DNA of 64,000 nt, from NCBI RefSeq assembly GCF_030296575.1, contig NZ_AP027729.1:1178001-1242000 (forward strand), written 5' to 3'. Positions 25,032 to 33,930 of the stretch are shown here, piece by piece. This DNA comes from Paraoerskovia sediminicola (GTDB taxonomy: Bacteria; Actinomycetota; Actinomycetes; Actinomycetales; Cellulomonadaceae). Made by a program: the position numbers and the translations under genes. The notes below the pieces were generated by a model, which did no database searches, had not been told where the DNA came from, and saw only the letters and a program-made list of their open reading frames with translations. Each line of letters starts with the position of its first letter. Position 1 is the first letter of the stretch.

Positions 25032-26018
25032 ATGGAGAGCATCACCAAGAACCGCCAGTCGACGACGACCTTGCGAGCGATGGTCGAGCGCGCCTACGGC
25101 CCGCAGCAGGTGCCGGACGGGGACGACTTCGCCACCGAGCTCTCGTACGGGTTCTTCAACGCCCTCTACCGGGTCCGGCTGCGCGACGGGACTCAGGTGG
25201 TGCTCAAGATCGCTCCTCCCGCGGACGTCGCACTCATGACGCGCGAGCACGGCATGATGCGCAACGAGCTCGCCGCGATGGACCTCGTACGCCGCGAGTC
25301 GGACGTCCCGATCCCCCGACTCGACTTCGTCGACGTGACCGGCGAGGTGATCGGTGCCGACTACTTCTTCATGGAGCACATCGACGCCCCGTGCTTCGGC
25401 ATCGCGGCCGAGGCCGGCGAGCTCTCAACCGCCGAGGTCACCGCCGGGTTCGAGGACCTCGGCGCGGTCAACCGACGGCTCGCCGCGATCGTCGGGCCGC
25501 ACTTCGGGCCGCTCGAGGGCGAAGGGTTCGCGACCTGGCGCGAGGCCGCGACCGCATGGTTCGAGGACGTCCTGACCGACGGCGAGAAGGCTGCTGTCGA
25601 CCTCGGGTGGGGGTACGGCGACGTGCGCGAGGCGTGGGCCGCGCACGCCGACGCGCTCGAAGCGGTCACCGAACCGCGTTTCGTCGAGGTAGACCTGTGG
25701 GCGAAGAACTCGATGATCCGCGACGGGCGGATCGTCGCCGTGATCGACCACGAGCGCGCGATGTTCGGCGACCCGCTCATGGAAGCCGGTCTCACGGGTC
25801 TGGACCTGCCCGACTTCCCGGACCCGGCGCCCTTCGCGCGCGGCTTCGGCCTCGGCGAGCTCTCCGACCACGAGCACACACGCCGCCACCTGTACACGCT
25901 GTGGCTCGCCGTCACGATGCTCGTGGAGACCACCTATCGCGGGCAGCCGCCCGAGAAGTACCGCTGGGCCTGCGACCAGCTCGACGTCGCCATGAGCCTG
26001 CTCGGCCGCTCGAGGTAG
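25032..26018 (+). CDS. Aminoglycoside phosphotransferase-family (APH) kinase-like protein
   Basis: The 328-residue protein has the protein-kinase-like fold of the APH/choline kinase family: a lysine strand (TQVVLKIAP, K59), a catalytic loop reading VEVDLWAKN, and a metal-binding IDHERAMFGDP. The catalytic Asp and Asn are present, but the usual His of HxD is replaced by Glu or Val. Family members phosphorylate antibiotics, choline, macrolides or sugars; nothing here tells which. The ATG at 25032 follows a gcaggagcg site. It is monocistronic, next to the divergent ars operon. Confidence 0.75.
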   Translation: MESITKNRQSTTTLRAMVERAYGPQQVPDGDDFATELSYGFFNALYRVRLRDGTQVVLKIAPPADVALMTREHGMMRNELAAMDLVRRESDVPIPRLDFVDVTGEVIGADYFFMEHIDAPCFGIAAEAGELSTAEVTAGFEDLGAVNRRLAAIVGPHFGPLEGEGFATWREAATAWFEDVLTDGEKAAVDLGWGYGDVREAWAAHADALEAVTEPRFVEVDLWAKNSMIRDGRIVAVIDHERAMFGDPLMEAGLTGLDLPDFPDPAPFARGFGLGELSDHEHTRRHLYTLWLAVTMLVETTYRGQPPEKYRWACDQLDVAMSLLGRSR

Positions 26019-26050
26019 TCGGGCCCCGGTCCGCGCCGATCAGTGCCCTC

Positions 26051-26686
26051 TTAGTGCCCCGTGTACCGCCCGGGGCGATGGTTGAGCGCGAGCACGAGGT
26101 TGAGCAGCACGGCCCCGCCCGCCGAGAGCAGCACGGTGTCGACGGGGACGATCGTCAGGGCGAGCAGCACCACGCACCCGTCGAGCACCATCTGCACGTA
26201 GCCGGCCCGCCACCCGAGCGTGTCCTGGAGCACGAGCGCGAGGATCCCGAAGCCGCCGACGCTCGACCGGTGCCGGAACAGGATCAGCAGCCCGACGCCC
26301 GCGAGCAGGTTCCCGGCGAGCACCCCGTACACCGTGTTCAGGTGCAGCTCGCCGAAGACGAGCGGGTGCAGGGCGCTGAACGCCGACACCAGGACGATGC
26401 AGAGACCGGTCCGAAGCGTGAAGTCCCACCCCTTGCGCCGGATCGCGAGCAGGAAGAACGGCAGGTTGACCAGCACGAACAGCACGCCGAAGGGGATGTC
26501 CACCGCGTACCCGACGAGCAGGGCGAGGCCCGCCGTCCCGCCCGTGACGGCGCCGACGGACTTGAGCAGGAACAGCCCGAGCGACGCGACGAACGTTCCG
26601 GTGAGGATCCCGAGCACGTCCTCGGGGATCGAGTGCTTGACGCCGTCGGGCGGGCTCTCGGGGGTCGCGCGACGCGCGTCGGTCAT
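26051..26686 (-). CDS. YitT/YczE-type membrane protein
   Basis: This 211-residue protein has about five or six membrane helices with the YitT-family pattern GLFLLKSVGAVTGGTAGLALLVGY near the start and a later GILALVLQDTLGWRAG. It lacks the cytosolic DUF2179 domain of full-length YitT. Function is unknown; relatives have been proposed as transporters. The ribosome site ggaggg is strong. The gene is divergent from the NYN protein gene. Confidence 0.75.
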   Translation of the reverse strand: MTDARRATPESPPDGVKHSIPEDVLGILTGTFVASLGLFLLKSVGAVTGGTAGLALLVGYAVDIPFGVLFVLVNLPFFLLAIRRKGWDFTLRTGLCIVLVSAFSALHPLVFGELHLNTVYGVLAGNLLAGVGLLILFRHRSSVGGFGILALVLQDTLGWRAGYVQMVLDGCVVLLALTIVPVDTVLLSAGGAVLLNLVLALNHRPGRYTGH

Positions 26687-26850
26687 GGGTTTCCCTCCGG
26701 GATGAGGTGCGGGAGCGTCGTCGTCCAGGGGTGTCGGACGGCGGCGCCCATCGTCACACGCTCGGGTGTCCGCAGCGTTTCGGGCACCCCTCCGCCGCGG
26801 GTGGCGCGCCGACGCAGGGGGCGAGATGGCCCTGGGGCCCGCGACCGAGG

Positions 26851-28509
26851 ATGATGGAGCAGGTGACTTCCCCCACCCCTTCCCCGGCCGCCGAGACGAC
26901 CCGCCACCTGCGGGCCGCGATGTTCGTCGACTTCGACAACGTCTACATCGGCCTCCGACGCCTCGACCCTGCCGCCGCGGAGGCGTTCGCGACCGACCCG
27001 GGCCACTGGCTCGCCGAGCTCGAGACCGGCACGGACGCCGACGGTGACTTCACCCGTCGGTTCCTGATCCGCTCCTGCTACCTCAACCCTTCGGTGTTCT
27101 CGCAGTTCCGCCCCAACTTCACACGCGCCGGGTTCCAGGTCGTCGACTGCCCGTCGCTGACGCAGCAGGGCAAGTCGAGCGCCGACATCAACCTCGTCCT
27201 CGACGCCGTCGACGCCCTCGCCGCGCAGACCCGGTACGAGGAGATCGTCATCGTCTCCGCCGACGCCGACTTCACGCCCCTGGCGCTGCGCTGCCGCGCC
27301 GACGACCGCCGCGTCACCATCATCACCGCGAGCCCCGCCGCGAGCGCCTACCGCGCCGTCGCCGACACCGTCATCACCGCCGACGACCTCGCCGAGCTCG
27401 TCACGGGCACCACGTCGGACGACGTCCCCGAGGTCTCCCCGGCGTCCGGTGGCACGAGCGGATCGAGCTCCGACACGCCCTCCTCGTCCCGGTCCCGCGG
27501 CGGACGCGGGCGCCGGTCGGGTGGGACGTCGTCCGACAGCAAGACTGCCGCCGCGCGCAAGACCGCCGGCACCACCGACACCACCGAGGCCGCTGAGACC
27601 ACGGAGGCCCCCGGCGCCGCCGAGGCCGCCGAGGTTGCAGCTGAGGCCGCGACGAGCGGCACCGCGAAGACCGGCAAGGGCGCGGCGAGCGGGACGAAGT
27701 CCGGGGCGACGCGCGGGCGCCGGTCCGCGACCCGCGAGCAGCGCGCCGCCGAGGTGACCCTCCCGGCCGCGGCCGAGCCTGACGCCCCCACCGAGACCGG
27801 TGAGGCCTCCGAGACCGGTGAGGCTCAGCCCGAGCGCCGCTCCGCCGGCCCGGCGACGCCGCCGGCCGAGCCCCTGAGCCGCGCCGCCCGCCGCGCCGTG
27901 CTCAAGCGCGTGCTCTCCGCCGACCGCCCGCTCACCCTCGGGTCGGTCGCGCAGGCCGCGCAGAAGGCCGACCCCTCGGTCGCCGACGACGGCTGGGGCG
28001 GCACCGGCGGGTTCGCCGCGTGGGTCGCCCAGGAGGTCCCGGAGCTCGGTGTCTCGCAGCGCCCGCCGGGCCACGTCTGGGACAAGAACCGCTTCGGCGC
28101 CGCCGACGTCCCGGGCGCCGTCGCCGACACCGATCCCAGCGCCCTGCAGCGGCAGGTCGTCAACGTCACCGACGTCCCCGGCCTCAGCCCCGAGAACTAC
28201 GCGGCGCTGCTGACCACGCTGGCGGACGACGTCCGGCAGCACCCCTTCGAGCGCGCCTCGACCTCGCGCCGGGTCCGCGCCACCTGCCAGGACGCCGACG
28301 TTCCCGTGGGCCGCTCCACCGTGAACTTCGTCATCTCCGGGATCCTCTACTCCGGGGCGGACCTCGGCCCGGACTCGACCGCCGCGGGGCTCGCCGACGC
28401 GTTCGCGGAGAACGTCGTGGGCCTCTGCCGCGGTGCCCGCATGGAGCTGACCCCCGGCGACGTGTCCGCGTTGCGCGCCTGGGTGGGCGGCGGACTCCTG
28501 GACGAGTGA
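26851..28509 (+). CDS. NYN-domain (PIN-like nuclease) protein with C-terminal OST-HTH-like region
   Basis: The 552-residue protein starts with a NYN/LabA-type PIN nuclease domain (about 20-185): MFVDFDNVYIGLRR, GKSSADINLVLDAVDAL and VSADADFTPL give the acidic metal-binding cluster. A long Ala/Thr/Ser/Gly-rich linker follows (about 190-350). The C-terminal part has two repeats of a winged-helix-like module (RRAVLKRVLSADRPLTLGSV and a later block), resembling LOTUS/OST-HTH RNA-binding domains. Such proteins are probably ribonucleases. Starts at 26851, 26854 or GTG 26863 are all possible; the gaggatg before the second ATG cannot decide. Confidence 0.8.
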   Translation: MMEQVTSPTPSPAAETTRHLRAAMFVDFDNVYIGLRRLDPAAAEAFATDPGHWLAELETGTDADGDFTRRFLIRSCYLNPSVFSQFRPNFTRAGFQVVDCPSLTQQGKSSADINLVLDAVDALAAQTRYEEIVIVSADADFTPLALRCRADDRRVTIITASPAASAYRAVADTVITADDLAELVTGTTSDDVPEVSPASGGTSGSSSDTPSSSRSRGGRGRRSGGTSSDSKTAAARKTAGTTDTTEAAETTEAPGAAEAAEVAAEAATSGTAKTGKGAASGTKSGATRGRRSATREQRAAEVTLPAAAEPDAPTETGEASETGEAQPERRSAGPATPPAEPLSRAARRAVLKRVLSADRPLTLGSVAQAAQKADPSVADDGWGGTGGFAAWVAQEVPELGVSQRPPGHVWDKNRFGAADVPGAVADTDPSALQRQVVNVTDVPGLSPENYAALLTTLADDVRQHPFERASTSRRVRATCQDADVPVGRSTVNFVISGILYSGADLGPDSTAAGLADAFAENVVGLCRGARMELTPGDVSALRAWVGGGLLDE

Positions 28510-28588
28510 CCCGGACCCGCCCAGCACCGCGACCGGAACTCCCCAGGTCCGTCGCGGGACCCGCACACGGTTGACCTACGGTGCGACC

Positions 28589-29488
28589 ATGACTGACCCC
28601 TCCCGACCGAGCTATGGGCCGCGCGTCGTCGCGGCGGTCGTCGCCACCGGGGCCGCCGCGCTCGTCTGGCTCGTCTGGCGGTACTTCGTGGGGACCCCCG
28701 AGGGGCAGCTGCTCGACGCCGCGGCGTTCGACGGCGCCACCTACGGGCAGGGCCGTCTGTGGCAGCTCGCCGAGCCCGTCCTCGACATCGTCTCCGTCAC
28801 CTTCGTCGCCGCGGGGATCGTCACCGCCGTGGTGGTCGCGCTCGTCCGGCGCCGCTGGGGGCTCGCCGTCCAGGTCGCGGCGGTCGTCATCGGCGCGAAC
28901 GTCACGACCCAGCTCCTCAAGTACTCGGTCCTCGACCGCGTCGACCTCGTCGGGGGCTGGAGCGAGTCGACCAACACCCTCCCGAGCGGTCACACGACGG
29001 TCGCGGCGTCGGTGGCGGTCGCCCTGCTGATCGCGGTGCCGCGGGGCGGTCGACCGATCGTCGCCCTCCTCGGTGGCGGGTACGCGGCGGCCACCGGGGT
29101 CTCGACGCTCGTCGGCCAGTGGCACCGCCCGAGCGACGTCGTCGCCGCACTGCTCGTCGTCCTGGCGTGGGGTGCCGTCGTGCTGGCGCTCACGCCGCGC
29201 ACAGGGCTCGACCGGGACACCGCGGCTCTCGGCCGCAGCTCCGTCGGTGGGGGCTCGTGGACGGTCGCCGTCCTCCTCCTCGTCGGAGGCGCGGCCGCCC
29301 TGGTGGGCGCCTTCGCGGCCGGCTCGGAGGTCCTCGCCGCCCCTGCGGGCGCCACGCCGACGGTGACCGCGTACGTCGGAGGCGCGCTCGGCGTGGTCGG
29401 CGTGACCGCCGTCGTCTTCGCCCTCCTGCTCCTGCTGCGCCAGTCCACGGCGTACCCGCGGCCGCTGCAGCACGGGCCCGTCGGGTAG
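28589..29488 (+). CDS. PAP2 superfamily membrane phosphatase (third)
   Basis: The 299-residue membrane protein has about seven or eight helices and PAP2 motifs LPSGHTTVAAS and GQWHRPSDVVAA; motif 1 is weak (LLKYSVLDR). The C-terminal about 90 residues add two or three helices beyond the phosphatase core. It is unrelated in detail to the coupled pair at 5.5-7 kb. It probably acts on lipid phosphates at the outer membrane face. The ATG at 28589 is preferred over an upstream TTG. Confidence 0.82.
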   Translation: MTDPSRPSYGPRVVAAVVATGAAALVWLVWRYFVGTPEGQLLDAAAFDGATYGQGRLWQLAEPVLDIVSVTFVAAGIVTAVVVALVRRRWGLAVQVAAVVIGANVTTQLLKYSVLDRVDLVGGWSESTNTLPSGHTTVAASVAVALLIAVPRGGRPIVALLGGGYAAATGVSTLVGQWHRPSDVVAALLVVLAWGAVVLALTPRTGLDRDTAALGRSSVGGGSWTVAVLLLVGGAAALVGAFAAGSEVLAAPAGATPTVTAYVGGALGVVGVTAVVFALLLLLRQSTAYPRPLQHGPVG

Positions 29489-29532
29489 CGGCCGGGAGCA
29501 GCGAGCTCTACGTCAGGAGCCGCCGTCCTGGG

Positions 29533-31370
29533 TCAGACCCCGGCGGCCCCCAACCCGCCGAGCCCGGCATCCCCGAACCGCACGAGCTGCCCGGCGACCG
29601 GGAGCACCACCTCGCGGATCTCCGAGCCGTGCACGGTCCAGACCGTCTCACCCGTCCGCAGGTCCACCGCCGTGGTCCTCGTCCGCTCGCCGTCGGGGTG
29701 CCCCTGGGAGTGGGACCACAGGACGGCGTCGGTCCCGTCGGTGAAGGCCAGCGCCGTCGTCCACCGGTCCTCGGTCTCCTGCTCCCAGAGCTGCTCCCCC
29801 GTCGCGAGGTCGAGCGCCACCAGCCTGTCGCGGACGGCGACCAGGGCGGTCCCGCCCGCCTGCACCAGGACCTCGTCGGGCTCGAGCTCGGACCTCCAGA
29901 GCTCCTGACCGCTGGGGACATACGCCGCCAACCCCTTCGACGACGCGACGAGCCGGGTGGCGGTGTCCGCCTCGAGCGAGGCGCGCGGGACCAGGTACGC
30001 GCCGGGCACCCGCCAGACGATCTCGCCCGCGGCGTCGAGGACGACGTCGGACGACGTGCGGGACGACGGCCGGTCGCCCTGGTTCAGGGTCGTGCGCAGG
30101 TACCTGTCCGGGCCGAGCACGAGCACCCGGTCGTCCGCGGCCGGGTCGTCGAGCCGGACCCCGGAGTCGCTGAACGTGGCGCTCACCCCGCAGCCGGTGA
30201 TCCCCACGAGCCCCGGCTCGGCGACCTCGTCGCGCGCGTCGATGTCGACGATCGGGTCGCCGTCGACGAAGGACACGCACTCCCAGAAGTTGCCGAGGCG
30301 GAACGGGACCTGCTGCTCCCACCGCGTCTCGCCGGAGACCACGTCCGTGACCGTCACGAGCAGGTCCCGACCGCCCGGGATGTCGACGGTCCGGTCACCG
30401 ACCCACCCGTACGGCACCTCCTCGTCCAGGGACCGACGCAAGCCCTGGCGCACGGCCTGCACCGCGACGCCGTCGCGCGCAGGCGCGACGGTGGCGTCCG
30501 CGTCCTCCAGCGCCCGCCTGCCCACGACGGACCCCGTCTCGTCGACGACGACCACCTCGCGACCGTCCTGCGTGGTGACGACGCACACCAGCGTGTCGTC
30601 GTCCGGCGTCGACCGGTCGCGCACGCTCATCTGCCCGCAGTCGGCAGGACCCCCAGGTCGAGGGTCCACCGGGACTCCCCGGTGGCCGGATCGATCGCCT
30701 GCAGGCCGCCGACGATCTCGTCGACCACCACGACGTCGCCCCAGCGGGCGACGTACCCGGCGCCCCGCACCACGTCGAGCTCCCAGGTCGGCACCGGCTC
30801 GCCCGGCACCGGCGCGACCACGCCCCGCGGGGACAGGAACGAGGCCTGCGCAGCCGCATCGTCGTGCAGCCCCGCCACGGCGAAGCCCAGGCCACCCGCG
30901 AGCACGAGGGCGGCGCCCACGGGCGCCCCGACGCGGACCGCCAGGCGGTGGGCGGCGGTCTCGGGCCGCGCTCCGGCCGACGGCTCCTCGGCCGAGACCG
31001 GGTCGTCCTCGCGGCCCGAGTGGCGGCCGGTGTCGTCCGCGGTGCTCGGTCTCGAGCCGTCTCGTGGGTCGTGCCGTGAGCCACGCCGTGGGTCCTGCCG
31101 TGAGTCGTGCCGTGCGTCGTGCCGTGCGTCGTCGTCACCGAACCCGACGGACCAGAGACTCTGGCGACCACCCGTGCGCGTGTCGGTCGCGGTCGTGTCG
31201 GTCGTCCCGCTGCCTGTCGGTGTACCGGTCGCGGTGCCGGTCGCGGTGCCGGCCCCACCGAGCGGCCCACCCGCGACCAGGGTTTCAGGCTCAGGCTCGT
31301 CCCCTTCGACCTCGACGAGGTCGAAGATCACAGGCCGGTCCGCGCCCCGACCACGCCGTCGCAGGGGCAT
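29533..31370 (-). CDS. Membrane-anchored PQQ-type beta-propeller protein (apparent -1 frameshift)
   Basis: As written there are two overlapping frames: 30627-31370 (start, linker, membrane helix and first propeller strands) and 29533-30669 (rest of the propeller). Adding one base to the C5 run at 30650-30654 joins them into a 612-residue protein. It has a cytosolic disordered region with Gly/Thr and Asp-Ala-Arg-His repeats (about 40-130), one membrane helix (about 146-167) and an extracytoplasmic seven-bladed PQQ-like propeller (repeats such as WTLDLG, ETRWEQQVPF, QELWRSEL, EQLWEQET, ETVWTVHG). Relatives are structural or sensing proteins without enzyme activity. No partner gene is adjacent. 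Confidence 0.75.
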
Positions 31371-31455
31371 GCTTCGACCCTAGCGCTCTGTGATCTGGCT
31401 CACATGTGCGGGAGCGGGTGAGACTCGTCCCGGAGGACAGCTCACTCCGGACACT

Positions 31456-31500
31456 CAGACGGCTCAGACGGCTCAGACGGCTCAGACGGCTCAGACGGCT
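31456..31500. repeat. 9-bp tandem repeat at the GH3 stop codon
   Basis: Five copies of cagacggct (plus strand) abut the 3' end of the GH3 gene. On the coding strand each unit reads TGA GCC GTC in the gene frame, so the natural stop is followed by further in-frame stops every third codon. Confidence 0.8.
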
Positions 31501-33806
31501 CAGACGACGGTGAAGCCCGCGCTCAGCAGTACCTCGTCGCGCGACGACGGCCCGACCAGCAGCTCGAACGCGCCCGGCTCGACCACGCGGCGTCCGGCAG
31601 CGTCGACCAGCGTGCAGTCGGTGACGGGAAGCTCGATCTCGACGACCACGGACCCGCCCGGCGCCACGTCGACCTGGCGGTACGTCTTGAGCTCCTTCTC
31701 GGCCCACGTCACGGAGCTGACGACGTCGCGCACGTAGACCTGGACGGTCTCGCGGACGGGACGGTCACCGGTGTTCCGCACGGTCACCCGCGCCCGCACG
31801 AGGTTCGCAGCAGGATCCGCCGGCGTGACCTCGGGCGTCAGGACCTCCAGGTCCGCGTACTCGACGGTCGTGTAGCTCAGGCCCTCCCCGAACGCGTACG
31901 GCACGCGCTGCGTGAGGTCGGCGTACCGGGTGCCGTGCTGACCCGGGAGCTGGTTGTAGAAGACGGGGAGCTGCCCGACGTGCTCCGCGAACGAGATCGG
32001 CAGGCGACCCGACGGCTCGACGAGGCCGAGCAGCACCTCCGCGATCGCGCGCCCACCCCGCATCCCGGGGTTCGCCGCCCACACGACCGCCGCGGCGTCC
32101 CGCGCCGAGGGCGGGAGGATCAGCGGCTTCGACGCGATGACGACCACCACCATCGGCGTGCCCGTCGCGGCGAGCGCGTCGAGCAGCGCCACCTGGCCGC
32201 CGACGAGGTCGAGCGTCGCGGTCGAGCGACCCTCGCCGACGAGCTCGATGCGGTCGCCCACGACGGCGACGACGTAGTCGGCGTCCTGCGCGGCGGCGAC
32301 GGCCTCCGCGATCATCGCCTCGTCCGGCTCGGTCGGGACGACGACCTGGGGACGCGGCTGACCGTCCGGGAAGAACTCGCCCTCCGGGTCCGTGCCCACG
32401 GTGAGGATGTCGGCACCGCGCGCGTGCGTCACGGTCCACCCCGCCGGCACGTGGTCGCGGAACCCGTCGAGGACCGTCTGCGTCATCTCCCGCGGGTGCC
32501 CCTCGGGCATCCAGCTCGCCTGGCCGGAGTTGCCCGACCAGTCGCCGTGCTGGGTGTCGGCGTCGTCCGCGTTGGGCCCGACCACGGCGACGCGACGGGC
32601 GACCGGAGCACCGCCGTCCGCCGTCCCGGCCCGGCCCTCGGCGTCCGCCACGAACCCGCCCGCGAGCGGGAGGGTCCCGTCGTTCTCCAGGAGCACGACG
32701 GAGCGGCGCGCGACCTCGAGGTTCAGCTCGGCGTGCGGCGCGGAGCCGATGATCTCGGCCTGGCGCGCCTCGTCGGGCAGGCGCGGGTCCTCGAAGAGGC
32801 CGAGCTCGAACTTGAGGGCGAGGATCCGCGTGACGGCAGGGTCGAGGTCGGCCTCGGTGATCATGCCCTTGTCGAGCGCGTCGAGGGCGCCGTCGAAGAA
32901 CTGCGGGGTCGTCATGACCATGTCGTTGCCGGCACGGACCGCGGCCGCGGCGGCGTGGGTGTGGTCGGGCTGGATCTTCTGCTCCCAGACCATGCGGCCG
33001 ACGTTGTCCCAGTCGGTGATGAGCGTGCCGGTGTATCCCCACTCGCCGCGCAGGACGTCGTTGAGCAGCCAGTCGTTGATCGTCACCGGGACGCCGTCCA
33101 TCGACTGGTAGCCGAGCATGAACGTACGGCAGCCCTCGCGGGCGACGCGCTCGAACGGCGGCAGGAACCACGAGCGCAGCTTGCGGCGCGAGATGTCCGC
33201 CTCGCTGGCGTCGCGACCGCCCTGGGTCTCCGAGTAGCCGGCGAAGTGCTTCGCGGTCGCGAGGATCGCGGTCGAGTCACCGAGGCCGTCGCCCTGGTAG
33301 CCGCGCACCATCGCAGAGGCGAGCTCGCCGATGAGGAACGGGTCCTCGCCGAAGGTCTCGCTGACCCGACCCCAGCGCAGGTCACGGGCGATGCACAGGA
33401 CCGGCGAGAAGGTCCAGTGGTTGCCGGTCGCCGACACCTCGACGGCCGTGGCGCGAGCGACCCGCTCGACCAGCTCCGCGTCCCACGTCGCCGCCATGCC
33501 GAGCTGCGTCGGGTAGATCGTCGCGCCCTTGAAGAACGAGTGGCCGTGGATGCAGTCCTCGCCGACCAGCAGCGGGATCTGCAGGCGCGTGCGCGCCACC
33601 AGCGCGTGCGCCTCGACCATGCGCTGCGGCGAGGTGTGCAGGATCGACCCGACGAACTGCCGCGTGATCTGGTGCTCGACGTCGTGCTCGGCGCACAGCT
33701 GCATCATCTGACCGACCTTCTCCTCGCGCGTCATGCGGCCGAGGAGGTCGGCGACGCGCTCGACGGAGGAGAGCGTCGGGTCGAGGTAGGGCAGTGCGGT
33801 GCTCAT
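31500..33806 (-). CDS. Glycoside hydrolase family 3 beta-glucosidase-type enzyme
   Basis: The 768-residue enzyme has the GH3 layout: TIM barrel (about 10-340), alpha/beta sandwich (about 370-600) and fibronectin-III-like C-terminal domain (about 655-760). The nucleophile is D265 in LITDWDN, and the substrate-binding KH motif is K186-H187 (ATAKHFAGY). There is no signal peptide, so it acts on imported cellobiose or other oligosaccharides inside the cell. A CebR-like operator lies 29 bp upstream, which suggests induction by cellobiose. Start at 33806 is supported by aaggac. Aryl-glucoside, xylobiose or cellobiose specificity cannot be decided. Confidence 0.9.
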   Translation of the reverse strand: MSTALPYLDPTLSSVERVADLLGRMTREEKVGQMMQLCAEHDVEHQITRQFVGSILHTSPQRMVEAHALVARTRLQIPLLVGEDCIHGHSFFKGATIYPTQLGMAATWDAELVERVARATAVEVSATGNHWTFSPVLCIARDLRWGRVSETFGEDPFLIGELASAMVRGYQGDGLGDSTAILATAKHFAGYSETQGGRDASEADISRRKLRSWFLPPFERVAREGCRTFMLGYQSMDGVPVTINDWLLNDVLRGEWGYTGTLITDWDNVGRMVWEQKIQPDHTHAAAAAVRAGNDMVMTTPQFFDGALDALDKGMITEADLDPAVTRILALKFELGLFEDPRLPDEARQAEIIGSAPHAELNLEVARRSVVLLENDGTLPLAGGFVADAEGRAGTADGGAPVARRVAVVGPNADDADTQHGDWSGNSGQASWMPEGHPREMTQTVLDGFRDHVPAGWTVTHARGADILTVGTDPEGEFFPDGQPRPQVVVPTEPDEAMIAEAVAAAQDADYVVAVVGDRIELVGEGRSTATLDLVGGQVALLDALAATGTPMVVVVIASKPLILPPSARDAAAVVWAANPGMRGGRAIAEVLLGLVEPSGRLPISFAEHVGQLPVFYNQLPGQHGTRYADLTQRVPYAFGEGLSYTTVEYADLEVLTPEVTPADPAANLVRARVTVRNTGDRPVRETVQVYVRDVVSSVTWAEKELKTYRQVDVAPGGSVVVEIELPVTDCTLVDAAGRRVVEPGAFELLVGPSSRDEVLLSAGFTVV

Positions 33807-33834
33807 CGAGGTCGTCCTTGATCGAGTGGCGGTG

Positions 33835-33848
33835 TGGGAGCGCTTCCG
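33835..33848. promoter_or_regulatory. CebR-like operator upstream of the GH3 gene
   Basis: tgggagcgcttccg matches 12 of 14 positions of the CebR (cellobiose repressor, LacI family) palindrome TGGGAGCGCTCCCA known from Streptomyces. It is placed 29-42 bp before the GH3 start codon. The repressor gene is not in this window. Confidence 0.7.
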
Positions 33849-33930
33849 CCCAGGGTAGTCCGGCGCGGCAGCGGGACGCACAGCGCGTGCTCAGCATCGC
33901 CTCAGCGCTGACATCCGTACCGCTGGCCCA

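Noticed and set aside
28759..31383. An 874-codon plus-strand frame across the PAP2 and PQQ genes
   Set aside because: It is composed of shadow sequence from two real genes on opposite strands and lacks any motif.
31935..33821. A 628-codon open frame on the plus strand opposite the GH3 gene
   Set aside because: The translation is low-complexity (Arg/Asp/Val/His) and has no domain; it is a shadow of the GH3 coding strand.
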